Position numbers and translations under genes: made by a program. From Hydrogenophaga sp. (GTDB lineage Bacteria; Pseudomonadota; Gammaproteobacteria; Burkholderiales; Burkholderiaceae_C): 43,517 nucleotides of DNA. Of the stretch, positions 1 through 9,021 are shown one piece after another. The DNA is taken from the NCBI RefSeq assembly GCF_026125825.1, contig NZ_JAHCKK010000032.1, forward strand, positions 1 to 43,517. The letters run 5' to 3'. The notes beneath the pieces are model-generated. The model did no database searches. It was given only the letters and a program-made list of their open reading frames with translations, and had not been told where the DNA came from. Within the stretch, counting starts at the first letter, position 1. The number at the start of each line of letters is the position of its first letter.

Positions 1-516
1 CTGCACCCGATCACCCACGCCATGCTGCGCTGGATGGCGCCGTTCATGAGCTTCACCGCCGAAGAAGCCTGGCCGGTGCTGGCCGGTGCCCAGAGCCGGG
101 GCTCGATCTTCTTCGAGACCTACGCCCAGCTGCCCAGCGCCGATGAGGCGCTGCTGGCCAAGTGGGCGCGCCTGTGCGAGGTGCGCAACCTGGTCAACAA
201 GGAGATCGAGACCTTGCGCGCGGCCGGTCAGGTGGGTGCCTCGCTGCAAGCCAACGTGCGCCTCACGGCACCGGCCGACGACCACGCCCTGCTGGCCTCG
301 CTCGGTGAAGACCTGAAGTTCGCGCTGATCGTCTCGGCCGTGGACCTCGTGGCCGGCGACGAACTGTCGGTGCAGGTGGTGCCCTCTGGCGCCACCAAGT
401 GCGAGCGCTGCTGGCACTACCGGGACGATGTGGGGACGGACACCGCCCACCCCACGCTGTGCGGGCGTTGCACCAGCAACCTGTTCGGCGCGGGCGAAGC
501 GCGCACGGTGGCCTGA
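1..516 (+). CDS. ileS: isoleucyl-tRNA synthetase, C-terminal part (5' end outside window)
   Basis: The reading frame is open from base 1 and ends at a TGA at 514-516, giving the last 171 residues of a much larger protein. It covers the end of the anticodon-binding helical domain (the segment with FTAEEAWP is typical) and the C-terminal zinc finger, seen as two CxxC pairs whose cysteine codons start at 400, 409, 460 and 469. IleRS charges tRNA-Ile with isoleucine in the cytoplasm. The stop overlaps the start of lspA (TGATG), the classic ileS-lspA translational coupling in proteobacteria. Identification is firm; only the 5' end is missing. Confidence 0.97.
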   Translation: MHPITHAMLRWMAPFMSFTAEEAWPVLAGAQSRGSIFFETYAQLPSADEALLAKWARLCEVRNLVNKEIETLRAAGQVGASLQANVRLTAPADDHALLASLGEDLKFALIVSAVDLVAGDELSVQVVPSGATKCERCWHYRDDVGTDTAHPTLCGRCTSNLFGAGEARTVA

Positions 517-1028
517 TGTCGAGCAAAACCCCCAACAGCCACCTCTGGCCCTGGCTGGGCCTGGCGGCCGCCCTGCTGGTGGCCGACCAGCTCACCAAGC
601 AGTGGATCCTCGCGGTGTACCAGCTGGGTGACAGCACGCCCGTCACCAGCTTCTTCAACCTCGTGCGCGTGCACAACACGGGCGCGGCATTCTCGTTCCT
701 GGCGGGCGCGGGGGGCTGGCAGCGCTGGTTCTTCACCGCCGTGGGCGTGGGCGCTGCCGTCTTCATCGTCTGGATGCTGCGCTCGCACCCGGGCCAGAAG
801 CTGTTCGCGTTCGCGCTGTCGTGCATCCTGGGCGGCGCCCTGGGCAACGTGATCGACCGGCTGTGGCATGGCTACGTGGTGGACTTCCTCGACTTCCACT
901 GGTCCTTCCTGGCCGGCCTGTTCCCCGGCGGGCACTTTCCCTCGTTCAACCTGGCGGACATCGCGATTTCGGTCGGTGCCGCCACCCTGATCCTGGACGA
1001 GATCCTGCGCGTGCGCCGCCGCCGCTGA
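516..1028 (+). CDS. lspA: lipoprotein signal peptidase (signal peptidase II)
   Basis: A 170-residue inner-membrane aspartyl protease that removes the signal peptide from diacylglyceryl-modified prolipoproteins. Four hydrophobic segments are visible (about 12-32, 68-88, 96-112, 144-162). The family motifs are intact: NTGAAFS at 54-60, GNVIDR with the catalytic Asp114, VVDF at 121-124 and FNLAD with the second catalytic Asp148. The ATG at 516 overlaps the ileS stop, which fixes the start even though the frame is open further upstream. The basic tail (RVRRRR) is expected to be cytoplasmic. It serves lipoproteins that LolCD, encoded elsewhere in this window, would later release. Confidence 0.97.
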   Translation: MSSKTPNSHLWPWLGLAAALLVADQLTKQWILAVYQLGDSTPVTSFFNLVRVHNTGAAFSFLAGAGGWQRWFFTAVGVGAAVFIVWMLRSHPGQKLFAFALSCILGGALGNVIDRLWHGYVVDFLDFHWSFLAGLFPGGHFPSFNLADIAISVGAATLILDEILRVRRRR

Positions 1029-1098
1029 GGCACCGCGCGGCCCCGCGAGTCCGCACCGCCGACGGGGCTTCGCCCCGGGGCGTATAGTTTTGAGGTTC

Positions 1099-2763
1099 AT
1101 GAAACATCTGTTGGACCTTCTGGCGGCCATCGCCCTGCTGGTTTGGGGCACCCACCTCGTGCGAGCCGGCGTGCTGCGCGTCTTTGGCAGCAACCTGCGG
1201 CAGTTCCTCGCCGCGAGCATGGGCAACCGCTTCACCGCCGCCCTCTCCGGCCTGGGCGTGACGGCCGTGGTGCAGTCCAGCACAGCCACCGCGCTCATCA
1301 CCGCCTCCTTCGTCGGCCGCGGCCTGATCGCGCTGCCCGCCGCCCTGGCGGTGATGCTGGGGGCCGACGTCGGCACCAGCCTGATGGCGGTGGTGTTCTC
1401 CTTCGACCTGTCCTGGCTCTCGCCGCTCTTCATCTTCCTGGGCGTGACGCTGTTCATCTCGCGCCAGGGCACCCCCGTGGGCGACTTCGGCCGCGTGCTG
1501 ATCGGCCTGGGCCTGATGCTGCTGGCCCTGCGGCTGATCTCGGCCGCCACCAGCGTGCTGACGCAGAACCCCGCCGTGCAATTGATGCTGGCCTCGCTCA
1601 CCAGCGACCTGCTGCTGGAGATCCTTCTGGGCGCCGCGCTGGCCGTGGTGGCTTACTCCAGCCTCGCGGTGGTGCTGCTGGCGTCCTCGCTCGCACTGCA
1701 GGTGGTCGGGCTGGACGTGGCCCTGGGCATCGTGCTCGGCGCCAACCTGGGCAGCGGGATTCTGGCCGTGATCACCACGGCCAAGTCCGGCATCAGCACC
1801 CGCCAGGTGCCGCTGGGCAACCTGCTGTTCAAAGTGCTGGGCGTGGCCATCGCGATCTGGCTCATTCCCCTGTGGCTGCAGGTCATGCAGCCGCTGGTGC
1901 AGGACCCGGCCACGCTCACCGTGCTGTTCCACCTGAGCTTCAACCTCATGGTGGGCGCGGTCTTCATCGGCCTGACCAAGCCGGTGGCCCGCCTGGTCAA
2001 CCGCCTGCTGCCGCTGAAGAAGGACAAGAGCCCGCTGGACCGGCCCAACCACCTCGACCCCTCGGCCCTGGCCACGCCCTCGCTGGCCATTTCCTGCGCC
2101 GCGCGCGAGGCCATGCACCAGGCCGATGTGGTGGAGACCATGCTGCGCGGCGTGGTCACCGTGATCCGCAACAACGACGCCAAGCTCTCGCAGGACCTGC
2201 GCAAGCTCGACGACACCGTCGACAACCTCTACTCGTCGATCAAGTACTACCTCACCAAGATCTCGCGCCAGCAACTCAGCGAGGCGGAAAGCCGGCGCTG
2301 GACCGACATCATCAGCTTCACCATCAACATGGAGCAGATCGGCGACACGGTCGAGCGCGTGCTGCTGGACATCGAGGACAAAAAGATCCGCAAGGGCCGC
2401 AGCTTCTCCGAAGCCGGCATGGCCGAGATCACCGAACTGCACGCGCGCCTGCTCGACAACCTGCGCCTGGGCATGAGCGTGTTCCTCAACGGCAACGTGC
2501 GCGATGCCCAGAAGCTGGTCGAAGAGAAAGTGCGATTTCGCGACATGGAGCGCGAGTACGCCGCCACCCACCTGGACCGGCTCTCGGGCATGACCCCGCA
2601 GAGCATGGACACGAGCTCGCTGCACCTGGACCTCATCAGCGACTTGAAGCGCATCAACTCGCACATCTGCTCGATCGCCTACCCCATTCTCGACAGCGCG
2701 GGCGTGCTGGCACCGAGCCGCCTGCGCGAGGCGACCCCGCCGTCGCACGCCAGCCGGCTCTGA
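1099..2763 (+). CDS. Na/Pi cotransporter family protein with PhoU-like tail
   Basis: The protein has 554 residues. The first 300 or so form the Na+/phosphate cotransporter (NptA/PF02690) domain, with many membrane helices and two inverted-topology repeats carrying QSSTAT (near residue 60) and GANLGS (near residue 215). The last 220 residues are a soluble helical PhoU-like region. The family is thought to move phosphate with sodium or to regulate phosphate balance; the substrate here is inferred. I chose the ATG at 1099 because GAGG lies just before it; a TTG at 1090 in the same frame would add three residues. It is preceded by a 70-base gap after lspA and followed by an intrinsic terminator, so it is probably monocistronic. 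Confidence 0.9.
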   Translation: MKHLLDLLAAIALLVWGTHLVRAGVLRVFGSNLRQFLAASMGNRFTAALSGLGVTAVVQSSTATALITASFVGRGLIALPAALAVMLGADVGTSLMAVVFSFDLSWLSPLFIFLGVTLFISRQGTPVGDFGRVLIGLGLMLLALRLISAATSVLTQNPAVQLMLASLTSDLLLEILLGAALAVVAYSSLAVVLLASSLALQVVGLDVALGIVLGANLGSGILAVITTAKSGISTRQVPLGNLLFKVLGVAIAIWLIPLWLQVMQPLVQDPATLTVLFHLSFNLMVGAVFIGLTKPVARLVNRLLPLKKDKSPLDRPNHLDPSALATPSLAISCAAREAMHQADVVETMLRGVVTVIRNNDAKLSQDLRKLDDTVDNLYSSIKYYLTKISRQQLSEAESRRWTDIISFTINMEQIGDTVERVLLDIEDKKIRKGRSFSEAGMAEITELHARLLDNLRLGMSVFLNGNVRDAQKLVEEKVRFRDMEREYAATHLDRLSGMTPQSMDTSSLHLDLISDLKRINSHICSIAYPILDSAGVLAPSRLREATPPSHASRL

Positions 2764-2786
2764 GCGACCGCACGGCTGCAAGCCCG

Positions 2787-2818
2787 GGAGGGCTGTGCTA
2801 CGCTGGCCCTCCGTTTTT
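2787..2818 (+). terminator. intrinsic terminator after the Na/Pi cotransporter gene
   Basis: A 7-bp perfect stem (2787-2793 with 2806-2812, GGAGGGC/GCCCTCC) encloses a 12-base loop and is followed by GTTTTT. It starts 23 bases after the cotransporter stop and ends 21 bases before the aminotransferase start, so the next gene should have its own promoter or rely on read-through. Confidence 0.7.
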
Positions 2819-2839
2819 GCGCCCGACACAGGAGACAAC

Positions 2840-3988
2840 ATGCCCGGACTGCTGCCCCACATCGACCCCGACGGTCTGCTCGAGTTCTCGGTCGTCTACA
2901 CCGATCGCGCGCTCAACCACATGTCCAAACGCTTCCAGGGCGTGATGACCGACATTTCGGCCATGCTCAAGCGCGTCTATGGCGCCCACGCCGCCGTGCT
3001 GGTGCCGGGCAGCGGCACCTTCGGCATGGAATCGGTGGCGCGCCAGTTTGCGCACGGCCGACACGTGCTGGTCATCCGCAATGGCTGGTTCAGCTACCGC
3101 TGGACGCAGATCTTCGACATGGGCGGCATCCCCGCCAGCCACACCGTGCTCAAGGCCCGCCCAACGGGCGAAGGCGCCCAGGCCCCATGGGCGCCCGCGC
3201 CGATCGAAGAGGTGGTGGCCACCATCGCGCGCGAAAAGCCGGCCCTGGTGTTCGCACCGCACGTGGAGACCGCCGCCGGCATGATCCTGCCCGACGACTA
3301 CCTCAAGGCCGTGGCCGATGCGGTGCACGCCGTGGGTGGGCTGTTCGTGCTTGACTGCATCGCCTCCGGCGCGATGTGGGTGGACATGAAAACCACCGGT
3401 GTCGACATCCTCATCTCGGCCCCGCAGAAGGGCTGGAGCAGCTCGCCCTGCTGCGCCATGGTGATGCTCAGCGAACGCGCCCGCGGCGCCATCGACGCCA
3501 CCCAGAGCACCACCTTCGCCATGGACCTCAAGAAGTGGCTGCAGATCATGGAGACCTACGAAGGCGGCGGCCACGCGTACCACACCACCCTGCCCACCGA
3601 TGCGCTGACGCGCCTGCGCGAGACCATGAAGGAAACCGAGGCCTACGGCTTCGAGCGCGTTCGGCAGGAACAGATCGCGTTGGGCGCGCAGGTGCGCGCC
3701 CTGCTCGTGCGCCACGGCTTTCCCAGCGTGGCCGCCAGCGGCTTCCAAGCGCCAGGCGTGGTGGTGAGTCACACCACCGACCCGGACATCCAGTCGAGCA
3801 AGAAATTCCTCGCGCAAGGCCTTCAGACCGCCGCCGGCGTGCCGTTGCAGTGCGACGAAGGCCCGGACTTCAAGACCTTCCGCATCGGGCTGTTCGGCCT
3901 GGACAAGTGGCACGACGTGCCGGCCACGCTGCGGCATCTGGAGCGGGCCCTGGCGGAGGTGGCCCCAAGGGTGGCCCAGCCCGCCTGA
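2840..3988 (+). CDS. class V (alanine--glyoxylate-type) PLP aminotransferase
   Basis: A 382-residue fold-type I aminotransferase of the alanine-glyoxylate/serine-glyoxylate group. The PLP-binding lysine is Lys197 in SAPQKGW, the PLP-ring Asp is in LDCIASG (Asp172), and GSGT at 57-60 is the phosphate-binding loop. Members transfer an amino group from alanine, serine or a similar donor to glyoxylate or another 2-oxo acid. Exact substrates cannot be read from the sequence. The ATG at 2840 follows AGGAG (2830-2834) at good spacing; an in-frame ATG at 2795 falls inside the preceding terminator and is rejected. It is flanked by terminators on both sides, so it is probably transcribed alone. Confidence 0.92.
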   Translation: MPGLLPHIDPDGLLEFSVVYTDRALNHMSKRFQGVMTDISAMLKRVYGAHAAVLVPGSGTFGMESVARQFAHGRHVLVIRNGWFSYRWTQIFDMGGIPASHTVLKARPTGEGAQAPWAPAPIEEVVATIAREKPALVFAPHVETAAGMILPDDYLKAVADAVHAVGGLFVLDCIASGAMWVDMKTTGVDILISAPQKGWSSSPCCAMVMLSERARGAIDATQSTTFAMDLKKWLQIMETYEGGGHAYHTTLPTDALTRLRETMKETEAYGFERVRQEQIALGAQVRALLVRHGFPSVAASGFQAPGVVVSHTTDPDIQSSKKFLAQGLQTAAGVPLQCDEGPDFKTFRIGLFGLDKWHDVPATLRHLERALAEVAPRVAQPA

Positions 3989-3993
3989 AACCC

Positions 3994-4015
3994 AGCGGCC
4001 TCGGCCGCTTTTTTT
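3994..4015 (+). terminator. intrinsic terminator after the aminotransferase gene
   Basis: Perfect 7-bp arms AGCGGCC/GGCCGCT (3994-4000 and 4003-4009) are followed by an unbroken T run to 4015. The T run overlaps the stop codon of the convergent oxidoreductase gene (4014-4016), so the two genes share this boundary. Confidence 0.85.
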
Positions 4016-5009
4016 ACGGCAACAGCACCGTGCAGCCGGTGGTGGCGCGCGCCTCCAGGCTCTTGTGCGCGGCCTGCACATCGGTGAGGGCAAAGCGCTG
4101 ATCGATGCGCACCTTCACCTTGCCGCCCTCGACCACCGCGAACAGGTCATCGGCCATGGCCTGGGTGCGCTCGCGGCTGGTGATGTGGGCGAACAGGGTC
4201 TGGCGCGTCACATAGAGCGAGCCCTTGGTCGCCAGGATGCCAGGGGCAAACGGCGGCACGGGGCCCGAGGCATTGCCGAAGCTGGCCATCAGCCCGAAGG
4301 GGCGCAGGCAGTCCAGCGACTTGTCGAAGGTGTCCTTGCCCACCGAGTCGTAGACCACCTTCACGCCCTGGCCGTTGGTGATGTCCTTGACCCGGGCGGC
4401 GAAGTCCTCGGTGCGGTAGTTGATGGCATGCGCCGCGCCGTGTTCCAGCGCCAGCGCGCACTTCTCGTCGGAGCCTGCAGTGCCGATCAGCTGCAGACCG
4501 AGCGACTTGGCCCACTGGCAGGCGATCAGGCCCACGCCACCGGCCGCCGCGTGGAACAACACGAAATCACCCGCCTCCAGCCCCTCGACGGGGCGGCAGC
4601 GCTTGAGCAGGTACTGGGCGGTCAGGCCTTTGAGCATCATGGCCGCGCCGGTCTCGAAATCGATGGCATCGGGCAAGCGGCAGACGTTCATCGCCGGCAT
4701 CACCCGTACATCGCAATAGCTGCCGGGCGGGTTGGCCGCGTAGGCCGTGCGGTCACCCGCCTTGAGGTGGGTCACGCCTTCGCCCACCGCCTCGATCACG
4801 CCCGCGCCCTCCATGCCCAGTGACAGGGGCATGGGGAAGGGGTACAGACCGGTGCGCTGGTACACGTCGATGAAATTCAGGCCGATGGCGTGGTGCCGGA
4901 TGCGGACCTGGCCCGGCCCGGGTTCGCCCACGCTCACGGTATCGATCACCAGTTGTTCTGGGCCGCCCACGGCGTGGATGCGCACGGCGCGGCTGGTCTG
5001 CTCGCTCAT
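4014..5009 (-). CDS. NADPH:quinone oxidoreductase (zinc-free MDR family)
   Basis: A 331-residue medium-chain dehydrogenase/reductase of the quinone oxidoreductase (QorA/zeta-crystallin) type. It has the GroES-like N-terminal half with NFIDVYQRTGLYP near residues 45-58, then a Rossmann half with AAAGGVG as the NADPH phosphate-binding loop. The catalytic zinc ligands of true alcohol dehydrogenases are absent, as expected for this subgroup. It reduces quinones with NADPH in the cytoplasm. The ATG at 5009 is preceded on its strand by GAGGAG at proper spacing, which decides the start against much longer open frame upstream. It diverges from the EamA gene across 120 bases. Confidence 0.93.
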   Translation of the reverse strand: MSEQTSRAVRIHAVGGPEQLVIDTVSVGEPGPGQVRIRHHAIGLNFIDVYQRTGLYPFPMPLSLGMEGAGVIEAVGEGVTHLKAGDRTAYAANPPGSYCDVRVMPAMNVCRLPDAIDFETGAAMMLKGLTAQYLLKRCRPVEGLEAGDFVLFHAAAGGVGLIACQWAKSLGLQLIGTAGSDEKCALALEHGAAHAINYRTEDFAARVKDITNGQGVKVVYDSVGKDTFDKSLDCLRPFGLMASFGNASGPVPPFAPGILATKGSLYVTRQTLFAHITSRERTQAMADDLFAVVEGGKVKVRIDQRFALTDVQAAHKSLEARATTGCTVLLP

Positions 5010-5129
5010 CTCGGTTCTCCTCGGGTTTCTGAAACGGCCATGCTGCCACGAAACGCCCGCGGCGCGGGAGCCGCTTCGCATCACCCCCAGGCCATCGCCG
5101 GGCATGGGTGCACGGTTACAGTGCGGGCC

Positions 5130-6071
5130 ATGCCCCAGAACGCCAGTGCCCGCCTCAGCCCCACCACCCTCCTGCTGCTTGTCGTTCCGCCCTTGATGTG
5201 GGCGGGCAACGCGGTGGTGGGCCGCATGATGCAGGGTGTGGTGCCCCCGGTCACGCTGAACTTCCTGCGCTGGACCCTGGCCTTTATGCTGCTGCTGCCG
5301 TTCGCCGGCCAGGTGCTGCGCCCGGGCCCCCAGGGCCTGTGGCCGCATTGGCGGCGCTTCGCCTTGCTGGGTCTGCTGGGCGTGGGCTGCTACAACGCCT
5401 TCCAGTACGTGGCCCTGAAGACCTCCACCCCCATGAACGTCACGCTGGTCGCGGCCAGCATGCCGGTGTGGATGCTGCTGCTGGGCCGCGTCTTCTACGG
5501 CGTGGCCGTCTCCCGGCGCGCGGCGCTGGGCGCCCTGCTCTCGCTCTGCGGTGTGGCGGTGGTGCTCTCGCACGGCGAGCTCGACCACCTGCTGGCCGTC
5601 AAGCTGGTGCCGGGCGATGGCTGGATGCTGCTGGCCTCGCTGCTCTGGGCCTGGTACAGCTGGCTGCTGGTGCGCCCCAGGCCCGGCACCGAGCCCGCGC
5701 ACATCAAGGCCGACTGGGCCGCCTTCCTGCTTGCACAGATCGTCATGGGAGTGATGTGGTCCGGCCTGTTCGCCGCCGGCGAGTGGCTCACGCTGCCCGC
5801 GCTGGCCGAAGGGCAAGGCCACATCCAGTGGGGCTGGCCGCTGGCCGCCGCGCTGGTGTACGTGGCCGTGGGCCCCTCGCTCGTGGCCTACCGCTGCTGG
5901 GGTGCGGGCGTGGCGCGCGTGGGACCGGCCATGGCCTCGTTCTTCAACAACCTCACGCCGCTGTTCGCCGCCCTGCTCTCGGCCACCCTGCTGGGGGAGC
6001 CGCCCCGGCTCTACCATGCGCTCGGTTTCGTGCTGATCGTCGGCGGCATCCTGGTGTCGTCGCGCAGGTGA
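5130..6071 (+). CDS. EamA/DMT-family transporter
   Basis: A 313-residue integral membrane protein with about ten hydrophobic helices in two EamA repeats (roughly 12-150 and 170-310). The second repeat shows the usual NNLTPLFAALLSATLLGE end motif. Drug/metabolite transporters of this type mostly export amino acids, nucleotide metabolites or drugs; the cargo here is unknown. I take the ATG at 5130 because it starts directly before the first membrane repeat. Upstream in-frame starts would place soluble, antisense-like residues in front. It is convergent with the chemoreceptor gene, whose stop lies three bases beyond. Confidence 0.9.
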   Translation: MPQNASARLSPTTLLLLVVPPLMWAGNAVVGRMMQGVVPPVTLNFLRWTLAFMLLLPFAGQVLRPGPQGLWPHWRRFALLGLLGVGCYNAFQYVALKTSTPMNVTLVAASMPVWMLLLGRVFYGVAVSRRAALGALLSLCGVAVVLSHGELDHLLAVKLVPGDGWMLLASLLWAWYSWLLVRPRPGTEPAHIKADWAAFLLAQIVMGVMWSGLFAAGEWLTLPALAEGQGHIQWGWPLAAALVYVAVGPSLVAYRCWGAGVARVGPAMASFFNNLTPLFAALLSATLLGEPPRLYHALGFVLIVGGILVSSRR

Positions 6072-6074
6072 TCT

Positions 6075-8003
6075 CTAGGCCAGCCTGAACGCCGCCACGG
6101 CCTGCACCAGCTGCTCGGCCTGCGACTTCAGGCTCTGCGCCGCAGCGGCGCTTTCCTCCACCAGCGCGGCGTTCTGCTGCGTGGCCTGGTCCATCTGCGT
6201 CACGGCCTCACCCACCTGCGATACGCCCTCGCTCTGCTCCCGGCTGGCCGCGCTGATCTCGCCCACGATGTCGGTCACACGGCGGATCGAACTCACCACC
6301 TCGCCCATGGTGCTGCCCGCGCGGTCCACCAGCGCCGTGCCCTGCTCCACCCGGTCCACGCTCACACCGATCAGGCCCTTGATCTCCTTGGCTGCGGCGG
6401 CGCTGCGCTGCGCCAGGCCGCGCACCTCGGCCGCCACCACGGCAAAGCCCCGGCCCTGATCGCCTGCGCGCGCGGCCTCCACCGCCGCATTCAGGGCCAG
6501 GATGTTGGTCTGGAAGGCGATGCCGTCGATCACACTGATGATGTCGGCGATCTGGCGGCTGCTGTCGTTGATGCCCTTCATCATGTCGACCACCCGCGCC
6601 ACGGCCTCGCCGCCCTGCACCGCCACTTCAGAGGCGCCGATCGCCAGCTGGTTGGCCTGCTGCGCGTTCTCGGCATTGAGCTTCACGGTGGCGCTCAACT
6701 CTTCCATGGACGCGGCGGTTTCCTCCAGCGCCGACGCCTGCTGCTCGGTGCGCGCGGACAGGTCGTGGTTGCCCTGCGCCATCTGCGAACTGGCCGTGGC
6801 CACGCCCTGCGCGCTGCCGCGCACGCTGCCCACCACCCGCGTGAGTTCGGCCTGCATGGCCGACATGGCTTGCAACAGCTGGCCCATCTCGTCGCCGCCG
6901 CCTTGGGGCACGGCCTGGCTCAGGTCGCCAGCCGCCACCCGGGCTGCCACCGTGCGCGCCAGCGCCGCCGCACGCGTGATCGAGCGGCCGATCGCGAGGG
7001 CGAAGGCCACCCCTGCGCCCAGCAGCGCCGCGATGCTGCCCAGCACCCAGCCCAGCTCGCCCCGCTGCTCGGTGTAGCGGCGATCGATCTCCACGCCCAG
7101 TTCCTTTGTCGCGCGCTCGCTCAGGCCGTACATGCCGTCGATCGCGGTGGTGGTGGCCTTGAAGTAGTCGGCCGATGCGTACTGCAGCACGGGCGCTTCG
7201 ATGATCTGCTCGCGCGCCAGCCTGAGCGCCGCTTCGAATTCCCCGCGCGCCTGCGCGTGCGAAGCCGCCAGGCGGGCCTGGAGGCTGGCGTCGTGCTCGA
7301 AGGCCTTCTCCAGGCTGACGTCGAGCTCGCGCGCCCCCACCCGCGCGCGCTCGACCAGGCTGGCGATCTGCGCCTTCTCCTCCGGCGTGGCCGACTGGCG
7401 CACCAGCAGCGCGGAGCCGCGCGCACGCGCCTGGCCCAGCATCTCGGTCAGGCGCGGCATCTGCTGCAGCGTGCCGATGACCAGGAAGTAGGTGGACTTG
7501 TCCGGGTCGGCGGTCAGCCCGAAGTGGTCCGACACGCGGTCGTTGAGTTCGATCAGGCCCGAGATCATCGCGGTGTGGCGCGCGAAGCTCTCCGGGCCGG
7601 AGACGCCGCGCGCGGCCACGGCCTGCGACAGCGACTGCCATTGCTCGGCCACCGCGCGCCAGTCGCGGCGGATGCGCGCGTCATCCACCCCGCTGGCCAG
7701 CAGCGCCTCGAAGCGCTGCACCGCCTGCAGCACCTCGGCCGCGCGCGCCTGGCGCTGGGGCTCTGCATCGGCCTTGCCACCGAGCACGGTGGCCGTCATG
7801 CCCCGGTGGATCTGCGCCAGGCGCACCACCTCCAGCAGCGAGCGCGAGGGCGCCAGGCCCTGGCGCTCGGCGTCGATGGCGGCAAGCCCACCCAGCGCGT
7901 CGCGCACATAAGCCGTCAAGGGCACAGCCACCAGCAGCGCGGCCATGAGGCCGAGCAGAAGGAGCTTGTGGGCCAGGCGCAGATTTCGAACCAGGGAAGA
8001 CAT
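6075..8003 (-). CDS. methyl-accepting chemotaxis protein
   Basis: A 642-residue transmembrane chemoreceptor. It has a first membrane helix at about 12-32, a periplasmic sensor region of roughly 280 residues that is mostly helical (nitrate/4-helix-bundle-like by appearance), a second helix near 315-338, HAMP, then a long signalling hairpin. The hairpin tip carries the strongly conserved [17 protein letters not shown] block. The C-terminus (AAFRLA) lacks a CheR-docking NWETF-type pentapeptide. It should couple an extracellular signal to CheA/CheW and the flagellar motor. The ligand is not predictable. A candidate sigma-28 promoter lies 37-63 bases upstream. Confidence 0.95.
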   Translation of the reverse strand: MSSLVRNLRLAHKLLLLGLMAALLVAVPLTAYVRDALGGLAAIDAERQGLAPSRSLLEVVRLAQIHRGMTATVLGGKADAEPQRQARAAEVLQAVQRFEALLASGVDDARIRRDWRAVAEQWQSLSQAVAARGVSGPESFARHTAMISGLIELNDRVSDHFGLTADPDKSTYFLVIGTLQQMPRLTEMLGQARARGSALLVRQSATPEEKAQIASLVERARVGARELDVSLEKAFEHDASLQARLAASHAQARGEFEAALRLAREQIIEAPVLQYASADYFKATTTAIDGMYGLSERATKELGVEIDRRYTEQRGELGWVLGSIAALLGAGVAFALAIGRSITRAAALARTVAARVAAGDLSQAVPQGGGDEMGQLLQAMSAMQAELTRVVGSVRGSAQGVATASSQMAQGNHDLSARTEQQASALEETAASMEELSATVKLNAENAQQANQLAIGASEVAVQGGEAVARVVDMMKGINDSSRQIADIISVIDGIAFQTNILALNAAVEAARAGDQGRGFAVVAAEVRGLAQRSAAAAKEIKGLIGVSVDRVEQGTALVDRAGSTMGEVVSSIRRVTDIVGEISAASREQSEGVSQVGEAVTQMDQATQQNAALVEESAAAAQSLKSQAEQLVQAVAAFRLA

Positions 8004-8039
8004 GCGGGCCGATCGAAAGAGGGGTTGAACGTGGTCCCA

Positions 8040-8066
8040 CTATCGACGGCCCTCCCCACAAGTTGA
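8040..8066 (-). promoter_or_regulatory. candidate sigma-28 (FliA) promoter of the chemoreceptor gene
   Basis: On the minus strand the sequence reads TCAA, 15 bases, then GTCGATAG. This matches the flagellar sigma-28 consensus (TAAA-N15-GCCGATAA) at 3 of 4 and 6 of 8 positions with exact spacing. It ends 36 bases upstream of the chemoreceptor ATG at 8003. Chemoreceptor genes are typical sigma-28 targets, which supports the call, but it was found by eye. Confidence 0.5.
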
Positions 8067-8207
8067 GGCATTCGCGCACGCCTTGTCCACGGCGATGCTC
8101 ATCCCGCCAAACCGCATGGAAACGGTGCGGAAAATGCGCGTCGGTGGTGCGTTTTCACCGCCCCGGCACGCCCTCGCACAAGCCTGGTGCGACGGCGCCG
8201 CGAGGCC

Positions 8208-9005
8208 TCAGAAGGTGCCTGGGTAGGCGCCGCCGTCGGCCAACACGTTCTGGCCCGTCATGTAGCCCGCGTGCACGCTGCACAGGAAAGCGCAGATCGC
8301 ACCGAACTCCTGCGGCTGGCCAAAGCGCTTGGCAGGGATGGTGCTGCGGCGCGATTCCATCACGGCCTCCAAGGGCTGGCCGGACTTGCTCGCGGCGCCG
8401 GCCAAGGTGGTCTTGAGGCGGTCCGTCTCGAACGCGCCAGGCAACAGGTTGTTGATGGTCACGCCCTGCGCGGCCAGCGGGCTGCGCGCGGTGCCCGCCA
8501 CGAAGCCCGTGAGACCGCTGCGGGCGCCGTTGGACAGGCCCAGGATGCCAATGGGCGCCTTCACCGCGCCCGAGGTGATGTTGATGATGCGGCCGAAACC
8601 GCGCTGCGCCATGCCGTCCACCAACGCCTTGATGAGTTCGATCGGCGTGAGCATGTTGGCATCCAGCGCCTGGATCCAGTCGTCGCGATCCCAGGAGCGG
8701 AAATCGCCCGGCGGCGGACCACCTGCGTTGTTGATCAGGATGTCGAAAGCCTTGCCCGGCCCACCCGCCACCGACAGCGCGGCCGCGCGGCCTTCGGCTG
8801 CGGTGATGTCGGCGGCCACCCCCAGCACGCTCACACCGGGTGCCGCCGCCCGCAACGCGCTCACCGCCGCGTCGAGCGTGGCCGCGCCGCGCGCCACCAG
8901 CACCACGTTGACGCCTTCGGCCGCGAGCGCCTGCGCGCAGCCCAGGCCCAGCCCCTTGCTCGCGCCGCATACCAGCGCCCATTTGCCCTTGATGCCCAGA
9001 TCCAT
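8208..9005 (-). CDS. SDR-family protein with non-canonical active site (BKR-like)
   Basis: A 265-residue Rossmann-fold protein of the short-chain dehydrogenase/reductase superfamily. The cofactor loop GASKGLGLG (14-22), NNAG (92-95) and Ser145 are present, but the catalytic YxxxK is replaced by SNGAR (Ser158, Arg162). An SDR subgroup described as beta-ketoacyl-reductase-like with imperfect catalytic motifs fits this pattern. The start at 9005 follows GGAGAA on its strand; a longer in-frame ATG at 9044 lies inside the upstream gene. It lies 16 bases downstream of the EamA gene and is probably co-transcribed. Whether it is an active oxidoreductase is open. Confidence 0.88.
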   Translation of the reverse strand: MDLGIKGKWALVCGASKGLGLGCAQALAAEGVNVVLVARGAATLDAAVSALRAAAPGVSVLGVAADITAAEGRAAALSVAGGPGKAFDILINNAGGPPPGDFRSWDRDDWIQALDANMLTPIELIKALVDGMAQRGFGRIINITSGAVKAPIGILGLSNGARSGLTGFVAGTARSPLAAQGVTINNLLPGAFETDRLKTTLAGAASKSGQPLEAVMESRRSTIPAKRFGQPQEFGAICAFLCSVHAGYMTGQNVLADGGAYPGTF

Positions 9006-9021
9006 GTGAGTTCTCCAGAAG

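Noticed and set aside
1063-1077. CGGGGC-TTC-GCCCCG hairpin between lspA and the cotransporter gene
   Set aside because: Short stem without a T run; too weak to call a terminator or attenuator.
946-2862. A 638-codon minus-strand open frame opposite the Na/Pi cotransporter
   Set aside because: Composition is repetitive (H, Q, G, R) and it runs across lspA, the cotransporter and a terminator, all well supported on the plus strand.
8174-8192. TCGCAC/GTGCGA hairpin downstream of the SDR gene
   Set aside because: Six-base stem with a seven-base loop and no following T run on the minus strand; not distinguishable from chance.
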